NCBI RefSeq assembly: GCF_030272615.1
Contig: NC_081408.1
Coordinates: forward strand, 612,133,673-612,197,672
Source of the DNA: Cryptomeria japonica
Lineage: Eukaryota; Streptophyta; Pinopsida; Cupressales; Cupressaceae
Length of the DNA: 64,000 nt
Reading direction: 5' to 3'
The notes under the pieces are model-generated. The model was not told where the DNA came from. It searched no databases and saw only the letters and a list, made by a program, of their open reading frames with translations. This document shows positions 1-11,071 of this stretch, piece by piece. Every line of letters begins with the position of its first letter. The first letter of the stretch is position 1. Made by a program: the position numbers and the translations under genes.

Positions 1-188
1 AAAGTCGCTCACTCTAGACCACCTTGCCTCCAGGAACCTCTAGCAAAGATTCACTAAATTAGGAAACTAACCAATAATGGGGGGATAGTGATCCCAAGAA
101 TCAAACCAAAAAAGAAACTTTTCCCCTCTCTTACAAATCTAAAAAAGTCCTTTTATCAGTGCAACCCCTTTCTTGAGAGTACTCCAAA

Positions 189-2949
189 TCATAGAGCCTT
201 TTTCTGCAAGAGGATATCTTGGGATTTCCTCCTTTGGGATTCTCTACATATACTTGTAAGACAAAATCCTAGCCCAATATCGATCATGTTCAATACAACT
301 TCCAGTACAATTTTTTTGCCAAATCCTCCCCAAAATAAAGTAGACTGCCTTAAGCCAAGCCGACTCAATTGTTTCAAGTTGCACACCAAGTCCCATTTGA
401 CAAGATTCCATTTATAGGAGGACATGTTGCCTGCCCATAAAACTTGCCTTGCCAAAGAATCCAATTCCTTCACAAACCACCTTGGGGCCACTTGGAGCAT
501 ACAAATATAAATCAGAAGAGCATGAACCACCGGCTGCATCAGTTGAACCCTCCCAACAAAGGATAACCATCTATGAGTCAAATGTTCAACCTTCACACAA
601 AATCTGTCCATAATACCCTACCAAGAGTCCCTGGGAGGATTACTAGTAGAGATAGGAATACTCAGGTAAGTCAAGGAAAGAGAACTGACGTGGAATCTCA
701 AGATATGAGAAATCCTCAAATGAATAGTTCCAGGTGTGTTGAAGAAGAGAATGGAAGATTTATCCTCATTGATCAACTGGCCAGAAGCAAGAAGATAGAC
801 ATCCAAGATTTTATGCAGATTTATAGCTTATTTGATCCTAGCCAGTCCCATCAGGGTCGTATCATCCATAAACTACAAATGGGACTGAGGAGGTATTTCA
901 TTACCCCAACACCAACCATGAATAATACCCATTCCCACATTATCCTTAATCAATCTCCCTAGACCCTTAGCCAGAAGAATGAATAAGTATGGGGAAAGAG
1001 GGTCCCCCTGATGAAGACCCCTGGATGCACCAAATAACTCAGTATGATCTCCATTAATTAGCCTAGAGAAAGAGGTAGACAAAAAAAATCTCATAACCCA
1101 TTGGATCCATTCATCAACAAAACCAAAGGCCCTAAGAATCTTCTAGAGAAAGGACCATTGGACTCTATCATAAGCCTTTGCCATGTCCAGCTTCATAAAC
1201 ATAGATTTTTTCTTGGAAGCTGCCATAGAATGAATGGTCTTAGTAGCGATGAACACTCCATCCAAGATTTGACGACCCTCCACAAACCCACTCTATTCTT
1301 CGAAAATGACCCCCCCAAGCCAATTCTTCAATATTTCTTCTATTAGCTTGGAAATAAACTTATAAATCACATTACAGAGAGAAATAGGGCAGAACTAGCC
1401 TAACCGGCCAGCCCCATCACACTTGGGGATGAGTGCATTGAAAGTTGCATTCAAAGCCTGAAGCATCTGCTTACTCCTCTGGGACTCTCAGACCACCTTC
1501 AATAAGTCCAATTTGATAATATCCTAGAATTCTTGATAGAACTCAATCAGAAACCAATCTGGTCCAGGAGCCTTTCCCTTCTTCATGTGAAAAAAAATCC
1601 TCTCAAGTTCATCCAATAAAATAGGTCCCATAAGCTACTCATTCATCTCCCTAGTAACTAGAGAAGGAATAAAAGCAAGAACCTGATTTTTCTCTTCCGA
1701 TTCCCCCTAAGAATCCTCACTAAAAAGGGATTGGAAATACTACATACACTCCCTAGAAATCTCCTACAAGGATAAACACTTCTCACCTCTATCATTAACC
1801 ATAATAGGGATGGAATTGCCATGTCTTCTCGCTTTCACTGAATTGAAAAAGAACATTGTATTCTTATCCCCCACTTGAAGCCAATAAATAAAAGCTCTTT
1901 GTTTCCAGTAGATCTCCTCCCCGAGCTCCCACTCCACTAATACATTAACTACCTTGTCTTCCTCCCTAAGCAAGGCTTCTGACAATCCCTTCTTTCTTAT
2001 CTCTCTGGTAATGCCATTCAACTCTAATTGAGAAGTTGTTTGAGCATGAAAAATATTACCAAAACACTGATGATTCCACCGTTTAAGCTGAAACTTAACA
2101 AATTATAGTTGCTTGGCAAAAGTGTACATAGCAGTGCCAAAAGTTGGCCTCCCTTTCTTCCACCACTTTGCAACATGAACTTGCAAAGAAGAATCTTGCA
2201 ACCACATAAGATGGAATTTTAATGAAGGGATGCAAGCAACTTGAGTAGAAGAGGATGCCAATTTGATAGGCCAATGGTCCTAAACTTTCTAATCTAAAAT
2301 CTTAGAGCATGGGAACCATCCCCCACCAACCCAAAAGCTAGAAACTAGAAAGTGATCTAGCCTCTCTGCAATCTAATACTCCCCTAATCTCCCATTGTTC
2401 CAAGTGAATAGACCATTACCGATCTTGATTTCAACAAGATTCAAGATTGATATACTATCTTGAAGAAGGAAGGAAGAAGGCTCCAACTGCATAACACCAC
2501 CCTTCTTCTCACTCACCTCTAAGATGGCATTGAAATCACCCACCATAATCCACATATGAAAAGGAAAAAACCCATGCATAAAAGTAATATGAGACCATAA
2601 ATTCTTCTTACCCTGAAGATCAGTGGGGGCATAAATGTTAGTAAGCAATATATATTCCCCAGTCTCAAGACTAGAGGCAACCTCTGATAAAGATGATCTG
2701 GAAGAAACCCACCATATAGGATGAATCCTCAAGGGGTTCCAAAGACAAGACACACCTACAGAGGAGCCAAATGCCCCAATACACCAGCATTTGCCTCTCC
2801 CCCATATCTTTGGCACTAGACCTAACATACTTTCCACAGATAATTTAGTTTCCTGCAAGAAAAGGACATCAAGAGAATGACTCCTTATCAATTCCTGAAA
2901 AACTTTTTGTCTAGGCTACTATTCAATCCCCTCACATTCTATGATAGCA
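189..2949 (-). pseudogene. LINE ORF2: endonuclease and reverse transcriptase, broken
   Basis: In an intact LINE this protein nicks target DNA and copies the element RNA at the nick. Seen here from high to low coordinates: an endonuclease start near 2880-2945 (NVRGLN-like, with an in-frame TAG just before it), LFLQETKL near 2850, GDFNAIL near 2530, the KAPGPD-type motif near 1560, GRQILDG near 1260, LHQGDPLSPYLF near 1000, and the catalytic FMDD box near 855-866. The region after the active site runs to about 189. The reading frame is interrupted by many TAG codons (leftmost bases at 873, 1143, 1293, 1395, 1524, 1635, 1707, 1740, 1764, 2280, 2289, 2373), one TGA (1488), one TAA (2103) and at least one frameshift near 2900. 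It cannot encode an active protein. Confidence 0.88.
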
Positions 2950-2952
2950 CAA

Positions 2953-4446
2953 TTATTTCAGGGGATTAGAAAAATGAGAATCTAGATTCTTTACTAACCC
3001 TGACTCAACCAAATTCTCCCCCATCAATTTGATCTTATCCAAGTCCTTCTTTCTGCCAACCTTCAAAATCTTCTTTGTTGCTCCTTTTTTAATGTCTTTC
3101 TGAAGAAGACCCAGATGTAAATAGATCTTATTACATTTAACCCCAGTAGAGTCCAATTTATGTATTATAGGAGAAACATCCCCACCAACTAGCTCCACTT
3201 CAACACTAGAGATGGATCCCTTCTGAGCCACTACCTGTTGATCCATCTCCATCTGTTGACTCCCAACCCCCTACAGACCCTTGGTAGTAGCCAAGTTCAC
3301 ACTATCAAGCATCAACCCTGCTGCACTATGATTCAAATGAATCATCTCCGAATTCACCTCCTGCTAGCTAAGATAATTGAAGGCTTAAAATTTGTTAAAT
3401 TTATCCTCCTCTTGACTCTCCTACAAAGACATCTTTTGACCTCTGTTCCTATTCTTTATCTTAAATGGGACAAAACCATCAACACCCATAGCCACACTAG
3501 ACATGGAAGCTTTTCCTTTATCAGCCCCATCAAGGTTACAGGATGACTGTTGAGGTTGATGCTCAACCGATTTAGACTTAGGGAACTTACACTACAAATG
3601 ACCATACTCATGACATAGACAGTACCATAAAGGTAAAGTCTCATAATCAAGCTATTGGACCCAAGAGTAAGAGCCTTCACACATATCTATAGCATCTGGC
3701 AAAGGCTTACTAAGATCAATTTCAATACAAATGTGAGCAAAAGTCATTACCTTTCTCCCTAAGGTTTGCGTTGAAGATCCAACATGCTTCCCAAGCAATG
3801 AAGATAACAGTCGCAACACATCCTTCCGAGAACATTCCACCAGAAAATAAGGTAATTGAACGCACAGTGGGACCAGATTTGGGAGCTCCTCTAAAGGGTT
3901 AAATCTCGCATACCAAGAACCCCACTTGGTTATAAAAATAAGAGCCTCTCTCAAAGACTCAATTGCGATCATCCATGCAATTAAAAGTGATCATGAAGTA
4001 ATCTTTTGCCAACATAACATCCATTTCTCCTTCCATCACCCAAGTCCTCTGATCCCAATTCTCCAAAAACTGTAAATAAATCCCCATCCCCAAAATTTGC
4101 AGTATAATGAGTGCTTTGAGAAATATTCAACATCTTCAACAATCATCTCAGGCAAAATCACCAATATCGACCGCTCTTTGCATGTCTCAAGACAACCATT
4201 AATCTTCAAAATCCAAGTGCCATTGGACAAACCTACCCTAGTAAACCTTGAATCTGAAAAAAAGAGATGATTAGTGAAGGACTTCATACCTTGGGATGAG
4301 GATTTCATGCCCAACGCACCTCGAAAATCCATACCGGGTGAGTCCCCCGAGGCCTCACCCCTAGTAGTCAACATCCCTAAGGAGAAGGGAAAGACAAAAA
4401 TAAATACCCACACCCCAAAACCCAGCCTACAGAATGCTCCTCCCAA
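2953..4446 (-). pseudogene. LINE ORF1: nucleic-acid-binding protein, broken
   Basis: Plant LINE ORF1 proteins bind element RNA. The segment 3652-3972 reads as the DUF4283-like block, with a PLCVQLPYF stretch followed by CIEIDLSKPLP. Just downstream (about 3575-3650) is the YETLPLWYCLCHEYGHL stretch, a decayed CCHC knuckle: the cysteine spacing is off and a TAG (3592-3594) follows GHL. A lysine-rich C-terminal part spans 2953-3252. The N-terminal part is 4036-4446. The parts lie in more than one frame, so the gene is dead. The start at 4446 is only the first ATG of the longest open stretch. Confidence 0.7.
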
Positions 4447-4595
4447 ACCTCACACACCTCCCAACCTCTATTATGGGGAGAGGGCGGCCACAACCCTCCA
4501 CACCCCATGAGCTGCACCCACCACTACCACCAAACCCTGGATTTCCTGCACCCCCCGCTTCAGCTCCCAACTCAACACCACCCCACAGTCTTAAG

Positions 4596-5065
4596 GGGTC
4601 TTAAGGTATAGACCCCTTAAATGAATTGACCCCTTAAATGAATCCATACATGTAAATGTAAATGTAAATATGTGTATAGACCCATTAAGACCACATTTAA
4701 ATGAATCCATACATGTAAATATAAATGAATCTATACACATACATAGACATAAAGATTCAAATCCATCCATACATATAAATTCAATGCCTCCACAAAATAT
4801 ATTTAAGTATAAAACAAAAATTCAATTCACAATTTTTTCTTTAACAATTTATGCATCCACAAAACACATGCACTTTGATCTAGGTGTAACTATGTACATG
4901 CACTATGACCCCATTGCATAAATCCCCTTTAGACCAGTACATATAAATGAATCCATACATACATACAAATTCAATGCATCCAAAAAATTAAATGTCCATG
5001 TGCAATATATATAATATATAACCATCCTATATATATATATATATGATCCTATCCTAGAAAATATG
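4596..5065. other. AT-rich spacer, no gene seen
   Basis: The stretch between the LINE and the end of gene X holds short degenerate repeats built around AAATGAATCCATACATG and TAAATG words and a (TA)n run near 5031-5045. The open frames here have no recognisable protein character. Confidence 0.6.
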
Positions 5066-5249
5066 AGTTCATCAAAGTACGACCTATCTAATATAAAAAG
5101 TTCAAACATGACAAGTTAAAGTTTAAAACTCCTAGTACATATAATCTGGATCCTCCTAGTTCATCAAAGTACGACCTATCTAATATAAAAAGTTCAAACA
5201 TGACAAGTTAAAGTTTAAAACTCCTAGTACATATAATCTGGATCCTCCC
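5066..5249. repeat. 92-bp tandem duplication, two copies
   Basis: Copy 1 (5066-5157) and copy 2 (5158-5249) read the same base for base by eye, each opening with AGTTCATCAAAGTACG. Copy 2 contains the stop codon of the last gene X exon (minus strand, 5224-5226), and copy 1 repeats it downstream. Near-identity suggests a recent event compared with the decay of nearby sequence. Confidence 0.9.
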
Positions 5250-5601
5250 TATCTTTTATAATATCTAAGATCTTATCATTATCTTCAATAGGAAACCTCC
5301 ACTTTTGGTTGCCATGTCATCTTTTTAGCAATGTCTCCAAATGCAATCTTATTGCTATTACTATGTGACTATAGTGTAGAAATTTTTGGCCTACCATATA
5401 ATCAATAAATGTTACACCATTTTTATCTATTTATTTGCACATAATAAGTGCCTTCAACAACAACTGAACTGATGGGATATTGTTGTCCATCACCATTGGT
5501 GACTGATTCTAATAACTTGCATTTTGGTGATGTGCATCTAAGTAGATAATAATCAACACCTCTAGTATTGTCAAGATCAATAATCATGAAAAAAATATCA
5601 C
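5224..5601 (-). pseudogene. gene X, last exon (C-terminal part)
   Basis: Minus-strand reading begins after an AG at 5602-5603 with GDIFFMIID, continues through GVDYYLLRCTSPKC and VEGTYYVQI, then shifts one frame at an A-rich run near 5425 and continues GVTFIDYMVGQKFLHYSH, ending REDPDYMY and a TAG at 5224-5226. The family is not one I can name; the character of the stretch and its position make it the last exon of the gene whose other exons lie at 23973-29850 on the same strand. Element A separates the two parts. The frameshift, and an in-frame TGA further on, make it a pseudogene in this copy. Confidence 0.55.
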
Positions 5602-5724
5602 CTACATAGACCACATATAATTCAAACAAAATTAACATAGATTATTTGAACAATAAAATAAATAAGATAATTTTAAAAAATTGTACATATTTTAAATAAA
5701 TGCATGCACGCACTTGTAACAACT

Positions 5725-7027
5725 TGTGGAGGGGAAAAAGTGAGACCGGGTTCCTAGAAACTAATCCCACTTTTGCCAACACATTGGAAATATGAAAGAG
5801 CGAAGGGAGATATCTCAATTTGGCTACTTCTTGAGAGAAAGAGAGAGCCAAAGTTTATCTCTTAGGGTTTCTATTCCTCTTGTTGTATATGAAGAGAAGA
5901 TGTGAAAAATAGGGTGTGATTGATCAACTATACTAGGAGATGAATAATGAAGCATATATGAACTGAAATTGTAGAAACTTGAAGATCTAAAACTGATAGA
6001 CTAAATGCAGAGAAGGGGGAGGAATTTGAATGTGTACTTGGACTTGAAAAATGAGCAAAACTGACCTAGACAGGAGTGCTACACTCTGGTCTTCTTCTGT
6101 CTGATAGAGAGTTGCAACTAAGAGATTGCAAACTGAAGGTTCTGAGACACCACCCTCCTCAAAATCACCTGAAAGTGGGGGGACCACAACTCCACGCCCC
6201 TATCCTAGGAAGGACTAGGGTGGCATGCCCCTATCTGTGATGGTTTTAGGGAAGATCTAAGGCTTGAAATTGTCCTTGTGTCTTCTTTTGATCCTAAAAG
6301 TCTCTCTGGGTACATTTACCTGCACCTGTAACTAAAAAGAGAGGATATGAGGTGGCTATATAGGGTTTTTCCTTAGTCAAACCCATTTTTTGGTGATTTC
6401 CACCTCAACATATAGTTGATAATGTATTGAAAATGTGTGTGCTAGAACCTTGTGTCTATGCAAGATCCTAAATGAGAAAGATAAGAAACTAGAGTTACAC
6501 TATGCTTTGGAGAGTAAACTCTAAATGCTTGTAAATGTAAATGTAAATGATAATTCCCTAAATCAAATGTACTAAATTATTTAAAGTATGAATTTAAATA
6601 TGAAAATGAGTATAAAGAAGCTCATACAAAGACATGAAACCATACCAATCCCCAAGGGAGAGATATAAGCCACTTGATCTCTTATTATTCTTCAATGTCT
6701 TCAAGGCTCCTAATTGATGATGAATGTTGTTGAAGATTCCACATAAACTTCTCTTTCACTACATAGAAGGCTCCTTGTGATTGCTTAGCCAAAAACTTCC
6801 TTTTTGTAGATTAGATTCGATTCCTTCAAATGAAGAAAGAGAGCTCTTATGTATGAAACCCTAGATTTTAATTTCGTCTTTAGACCAACCTAGGATTTGA
6901 ATATCCTGCCAATTTCTGGGGTTTAAGTGTTACAATATCATAGAATTATGTTCCCAAAATTTTGGAAAAAATGTCGGGGACCAAGTGCACTTTGGACCTG
7001 GCCCAACCAAGTTTTTACCAAATTGAG
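5725..7027 (-). repeat. Element A LTR, truncated outer arm
   Basis: Aligns by eye with the first 1.3 kb of the right LTR at 22274. Shared landmarks are the GGGGAAAAAGTGAGAC opening, the line containing GGCTACTTCTTGAGAG, a GC-rich motif near 6190-6235, and the CGGGGACCAAGTGCACTT block near 6975. It stops near 7027 where unrelated sequence begins. Confidence 0.75.
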
Positions 7028-8147
7028 AGAAAGGAAACCACTAGGATGATTTTTCAGTTGGAAGATACTTTACATTCAAAAGAGGGGTTTAATTCTCTAG
7101 ATCCAAATCCTATAGTGAATAAGGATCTGCATACTAAGTGAATTGCAGGGGTGCAATGCAATTTACCATCTTTTGTAAGTAGAAGAGTTGACTTATTCAC
7201 TATGAAGACAAAATGGGTGACATAGGGAGTTATCAATTTGAGATCACGTTGTAAGTTCGGATTTGAGATATTTAGACTGATACATATCTTCCCTACAAAT
7301 TTGGAGAAAAGTCATCAGGACTGGGTTGAAGTTGCACCTGGTCCTCCAAAAAATCCGCATGCTGAAAAGGGTTTTTCCATCTCTGAAAATGAAGTCCAAA
7401 CCTACAATTACAGTTGGGCACCTGCAACCTACACATAGAAAAGAAGTGTTGTGGATAGGGGTTTTCCTTAGTCAAACCCTGGTTGAGGAATCAACCTTGA
7501 AAGAAAGTAATTGAAAATGCTTAAATGTAAATAATGGAAATGTATATCTTGTAGATCTACAATTTGTTGATAATGGTTGCTTTGCTTCTTGAATATAATC
7601 ACAAGTGTTGCATGAAATGGCATGTAACATGACAAAACCCTAACACACATACACACATGCTTGCAAATGAATGTTGCAATGCTGCTCCAATGGATGAATG
7701 AAGAAGACACATGAAGAAGGAGATGTTTGAAGACTTGAATGATTGATGACGATAATAGAAACCTTCCGCTTGAGTTTCTCTTATTCTCCTTATATGAAAA
7801 TGAGAGGACTAGCTACCTCTTATACTACCCTAGGAAAAAAATTTCATCTCACCAAAGGCCAGCCTCAAGGAGATTAAATCCTGAAAAGAAAACTGGGTTC
7901 AAGGGTCAGATGGACCTATCTTAGGGCCACCTAAAGAAGGGGGGGACAGGGGCACCATGCCCCTATCTTGCCCTACTTTGGGGCCTAGACAAGGTCCTGA
8001 AGTGATATCAGGGTGGAGATGGGAGGAATTTTAGAATGGTGCAGAGAGGGGTCTCAATTGAGTAGGGAGATGCAGTCGCAAATGTGAGGGCCTAAGATGT
8101 GGTCAAAATTGGAAGGGTTGCAATTTTATGATGCTACATTTAAAAAG
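7028..8147 (-). repeat. E-related LTR fragment between two A-type LTR arms
   Basis: From about 7290 on, this stretch resembles the LTRs of element E: the CAACCTACAC line near 7425, the AGTCAAACCC line, the GGACAGGGGCACCATGCCCC motif at 7945-7963, and the end GCAATTTTATGATGCTACA at 8129-8147. The first 250 bases are not clearly alignable. The small ORFs in it are incidental. Confidence 0.55.
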
Positions 8148-9649
8148 CGAGACTGGGTGACTAGGACCTAATCCAAATTTTGCCAACACATTTGGAATAC
8201 GAAAGAGCCTAGGGAGATAGCTCAATTTGGCTACTTCTTGCGAGAACGAGAGAGTCAAGGATTATCTCTTAGGATTTCTATTCCTCTTGTTGTATATGAA
8301 GAGAATATGTGAAAAATAGGGTGTGATTGATCAACTAGACTAGGAGATGAACAATGAAGCATATATGAACTGAAATTGCAGAAAATTTTACATCTGAAAC
8401 TAAGATACTAAAAGCAGAGAAGGGTGTGGAATTTGAATTTGTACTTGGTGTTGAAAAATGAGCCAAACTGACTTGGACAAGAGTGCTACACTCTGGTCTT
8501 TTTTTGTGTAACATAGAACTGCAAATTGAAGGTTCTTAGACACCACCAGATTGAGAATCACTTGAAAGTGGGGGGACCGAGGTGATGGACTTTAAAAGCA
8601 CTGAGAGGGGGGGGAGTGAATCAGTGACACCAAAAATAAAACTACTTCAAACACTAACCGGTAGATGAACTTAACAAAAAATTTAAACACAATGCATGCA
8701 ATCCAAAATGATATAACAACATCCACAATAAGTAAAACATCTACCATAAAACAAGTGTTTGTATGTGGAAAACCCAAATAGGTAAAAACCATGGTGAGAT
8801 GGAACTCACAAGTTAACTATCTGTAGTAAAAGATAACTGGCCGGTTAAGGTCTACAAAGTTCTCTGCTAGGAGCGAATCTTGTTAGAGATCCCAAAGCTT
8901 GATTAGAAGCTTATACCCTATGAAAGGTAGTACCCTATTAGGAGTAACCTTAGTGGAGGATTTATGAATTCAAATTAATGGATCACCATGTTAGAGGATT
9001 TCAAGAATGAAGCTTGTTAGAGCTTACCTGGTTAGGGGATTTTAATTCTGTTGTGATTGTTATAAAATAATAGGATTGGTTTGATCTATCTAAGTAGCAC
9101 AATATTTGCTTAATCAGATCCTTCTAAACATTTTCAACACTACTCTTCTGCATACTCTGCAACTTAACTCTTTTGTCTTTCGCACACAACATATCACTTT
9201 CACTCATATGAAATAATTCAATGTGATGTCAATATATAGACATTTAGATTTCATGTTGGCCTCAAGAAATCATAACACAATTACCTAGGTGAAGTGTATT
9301 TGGTCAAGTGATCATAACTCATCAAAAAAATACCGGTAAAAATTGTCGGTGGGGTAACTCATCACGATTTGTGACAACTCATCACACAATCAATGAATAC
9401 TGGTTGAAACAATCAATACCGGTTGGAGTTAAATATATGAATCATTATCCTTGAATCTCCTAATATAATCTCCACTTGATCTTCATATTGATGTCGATTA
9501 TTGTGTATCCACTAGTTGTCTTCTATGCATATACCAGTTATCACAAAGTACCGATTAGAGATAAACCTCTTGGAATAACCTCTAGCATACCGGTTGTAGT
9601 ATAAACAACTTAAAGTTACACTAGTAGACAATATAAACATATGTGTGTG

Positions 9650-10708
9650 TGTAGGTCCGAGGGACAACTGAGAGGGGGGGGGGGTGAATCAGTTGTCTAA
9701 TAAATTCAAACCATAATCTTATTAACCAACTCAATGCTTAGTACCGGTAAGACAGTTAAGTATGTCGGTAAACAGTGTTAACAGAAAATTGCTATACCGA
9801 TAAGAATTAATGCATAAAACATAAACATAAAGTCATCCACAACACATGACACAAATATTTGGACATGTAAACCTTGTAAGGGGAAAAACCACGGTGGGAA
9901 ACCTTACCCACAATCAGATGATACTACTACAGATAGTAAGTGTACAAAGAGGGGTCTGCACATGCAGAAAGGCCAACAGCCTAGAGCTCACTGCTCAATC
10001 ACAAATGGGAGTCACACAGACTACAGTTGGATGGTTAAATCCAATGAGAATGTACTGCACAAAATAGCATCTTCATATGCTGGATTCAGTATCGGTGTAA
10101 TGCTGATATGCTTCTACAAAAACCTAACTTCACCTTCAAATGATGTCTTCATGTGTATCTCTTCTCGATTTCGCATATATCCTTCCTTAAATCATTTTCG
10201 CATTCCCCACTTGATCTTACAAGTAAGATCTTACATTTATACCATACCCTAAGACCAATTTTAGTAGGTTGGCTCTACAAGATATTACAATAAAACATTT
10301 ACAAATAATATAATATCTGATGCAATAACTAATTGAACATGTTGGCTTAATGCATTTACAACAATAATAAATCATCTCCATAGCGTGCCATGTTGATCTG
10401 GAAAACATAAACTTGCTGGTGTAACCCTAGATAACCTAGACCTATTTGCTGGTAAAAGCAAATATGCAAATAAGAATATACCAATGATTATTACTTCAAA
10501 GAAAGGTGTCCACATGATGTCTTCGACATTACCAGGTGTCTTCCATGTCAATGCAGGTATCGGTGAACATTATATCCTACCAGTTAACAATATACCGATG
10601 ACTGTTTTGAATAGTTTACTAATTTTTGATGAACGTTGCTAGATCTCCAAAGTAGGTGTATTTAGTAGGTGTTGACATCAATGACAAAACCATACCAAAA
10701 TACCAACA
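9650..10708 (-). repeat. Copia B 3' LTR
   Basis: Left LTR of the minus-strand element. It begins TGTAGGTCC and ends ATACCAACA on the plus strand, with the C-rich U5 mark (ACTGAGAGGGGGGG on the plus strand) near its left end. The ATCTCCCCCTTT complement of the polypurine tract follows at once. Confidence 0.9.
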
Positions 10709-11071
10709 ATCTCCCCCTTTGGCATTGATGGCAACACAAGATGGAAAAACCATCAAAGTGCCAAAACAAAAATGCCAAGTACAGAAACCAATTCTCCCCC
10801 TGGGAGTAATTACACCAAATTCTCATACCAATCTCTCATCAAAAAGATAATGAATTTTTAAATATATCTTTCCTTAATGTTTTTCCATATATTTCCATAT
10901 ATCTCTCCCTCTTTGACATCAAATGCCGAAGTCACAAGAGGTCAAGTTCATACAAAATACCAATCAATTCAATATACCAACTACTCCCCCTGAGAAGTAG
11001 CTTCCTCATCAAATACCGGAATAAAAGATTTGTCCATTTAATTCTGCCAGTTGATGACAATCATCAACTGT
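10709..11071 (-). promoter_or_regulatory. Copia B polypurine tract and 3' untranslated region
   Basis: Next to the 3' LTR the minus strand reads AAAGGGGGAGAT (10709-10720), the expected primer for plus-strand DNA synthesis. The adjoining 350 bases up to the RNase H stop contain three further similar purine tracts on the minus strand (around 10794-10803, 10902-10920 and 10984-10993). No gene is seen here. Confidence 0.75.

Larger units (their letters stand above)
1..4595 (-). mobile_element. LINE (non-LTR retrotransposon), decayed, 3' end outside window
   Basis: A minus-strand LINE with the usual order: ORF1 (DUF4283-like region, then zinc-knuckle remnant) at higher coordinates, followed by ORF2 (apurinic-type endonuclease, then reverse transcriptase). 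The element's 5' end lies near 4480-4595, in a C-rich stretch on the plus strand. Its 3' end and poly(A) tail lie left of the window, because the post-catalytic reverse-transcriptase region is still being read at 189. No LTRs are seen. The right boundary is approximate because I could not pair target-site duplications. Both ORFs are broken, mostly by TAG codons. Confidence 0.85.

Noticed and set aside
5066-5249. CRISPR-like direct repeats
   Set aside because: Only two adjacent copies without spacers, in a plant-type genome; it is a plain tandem duplication.
9846-10252. ORFs repeated in both copia B LTRs (also 15436-15758)
   Set aside because: Present because the LTR is duplicated; short, with no motif and no support as genes.
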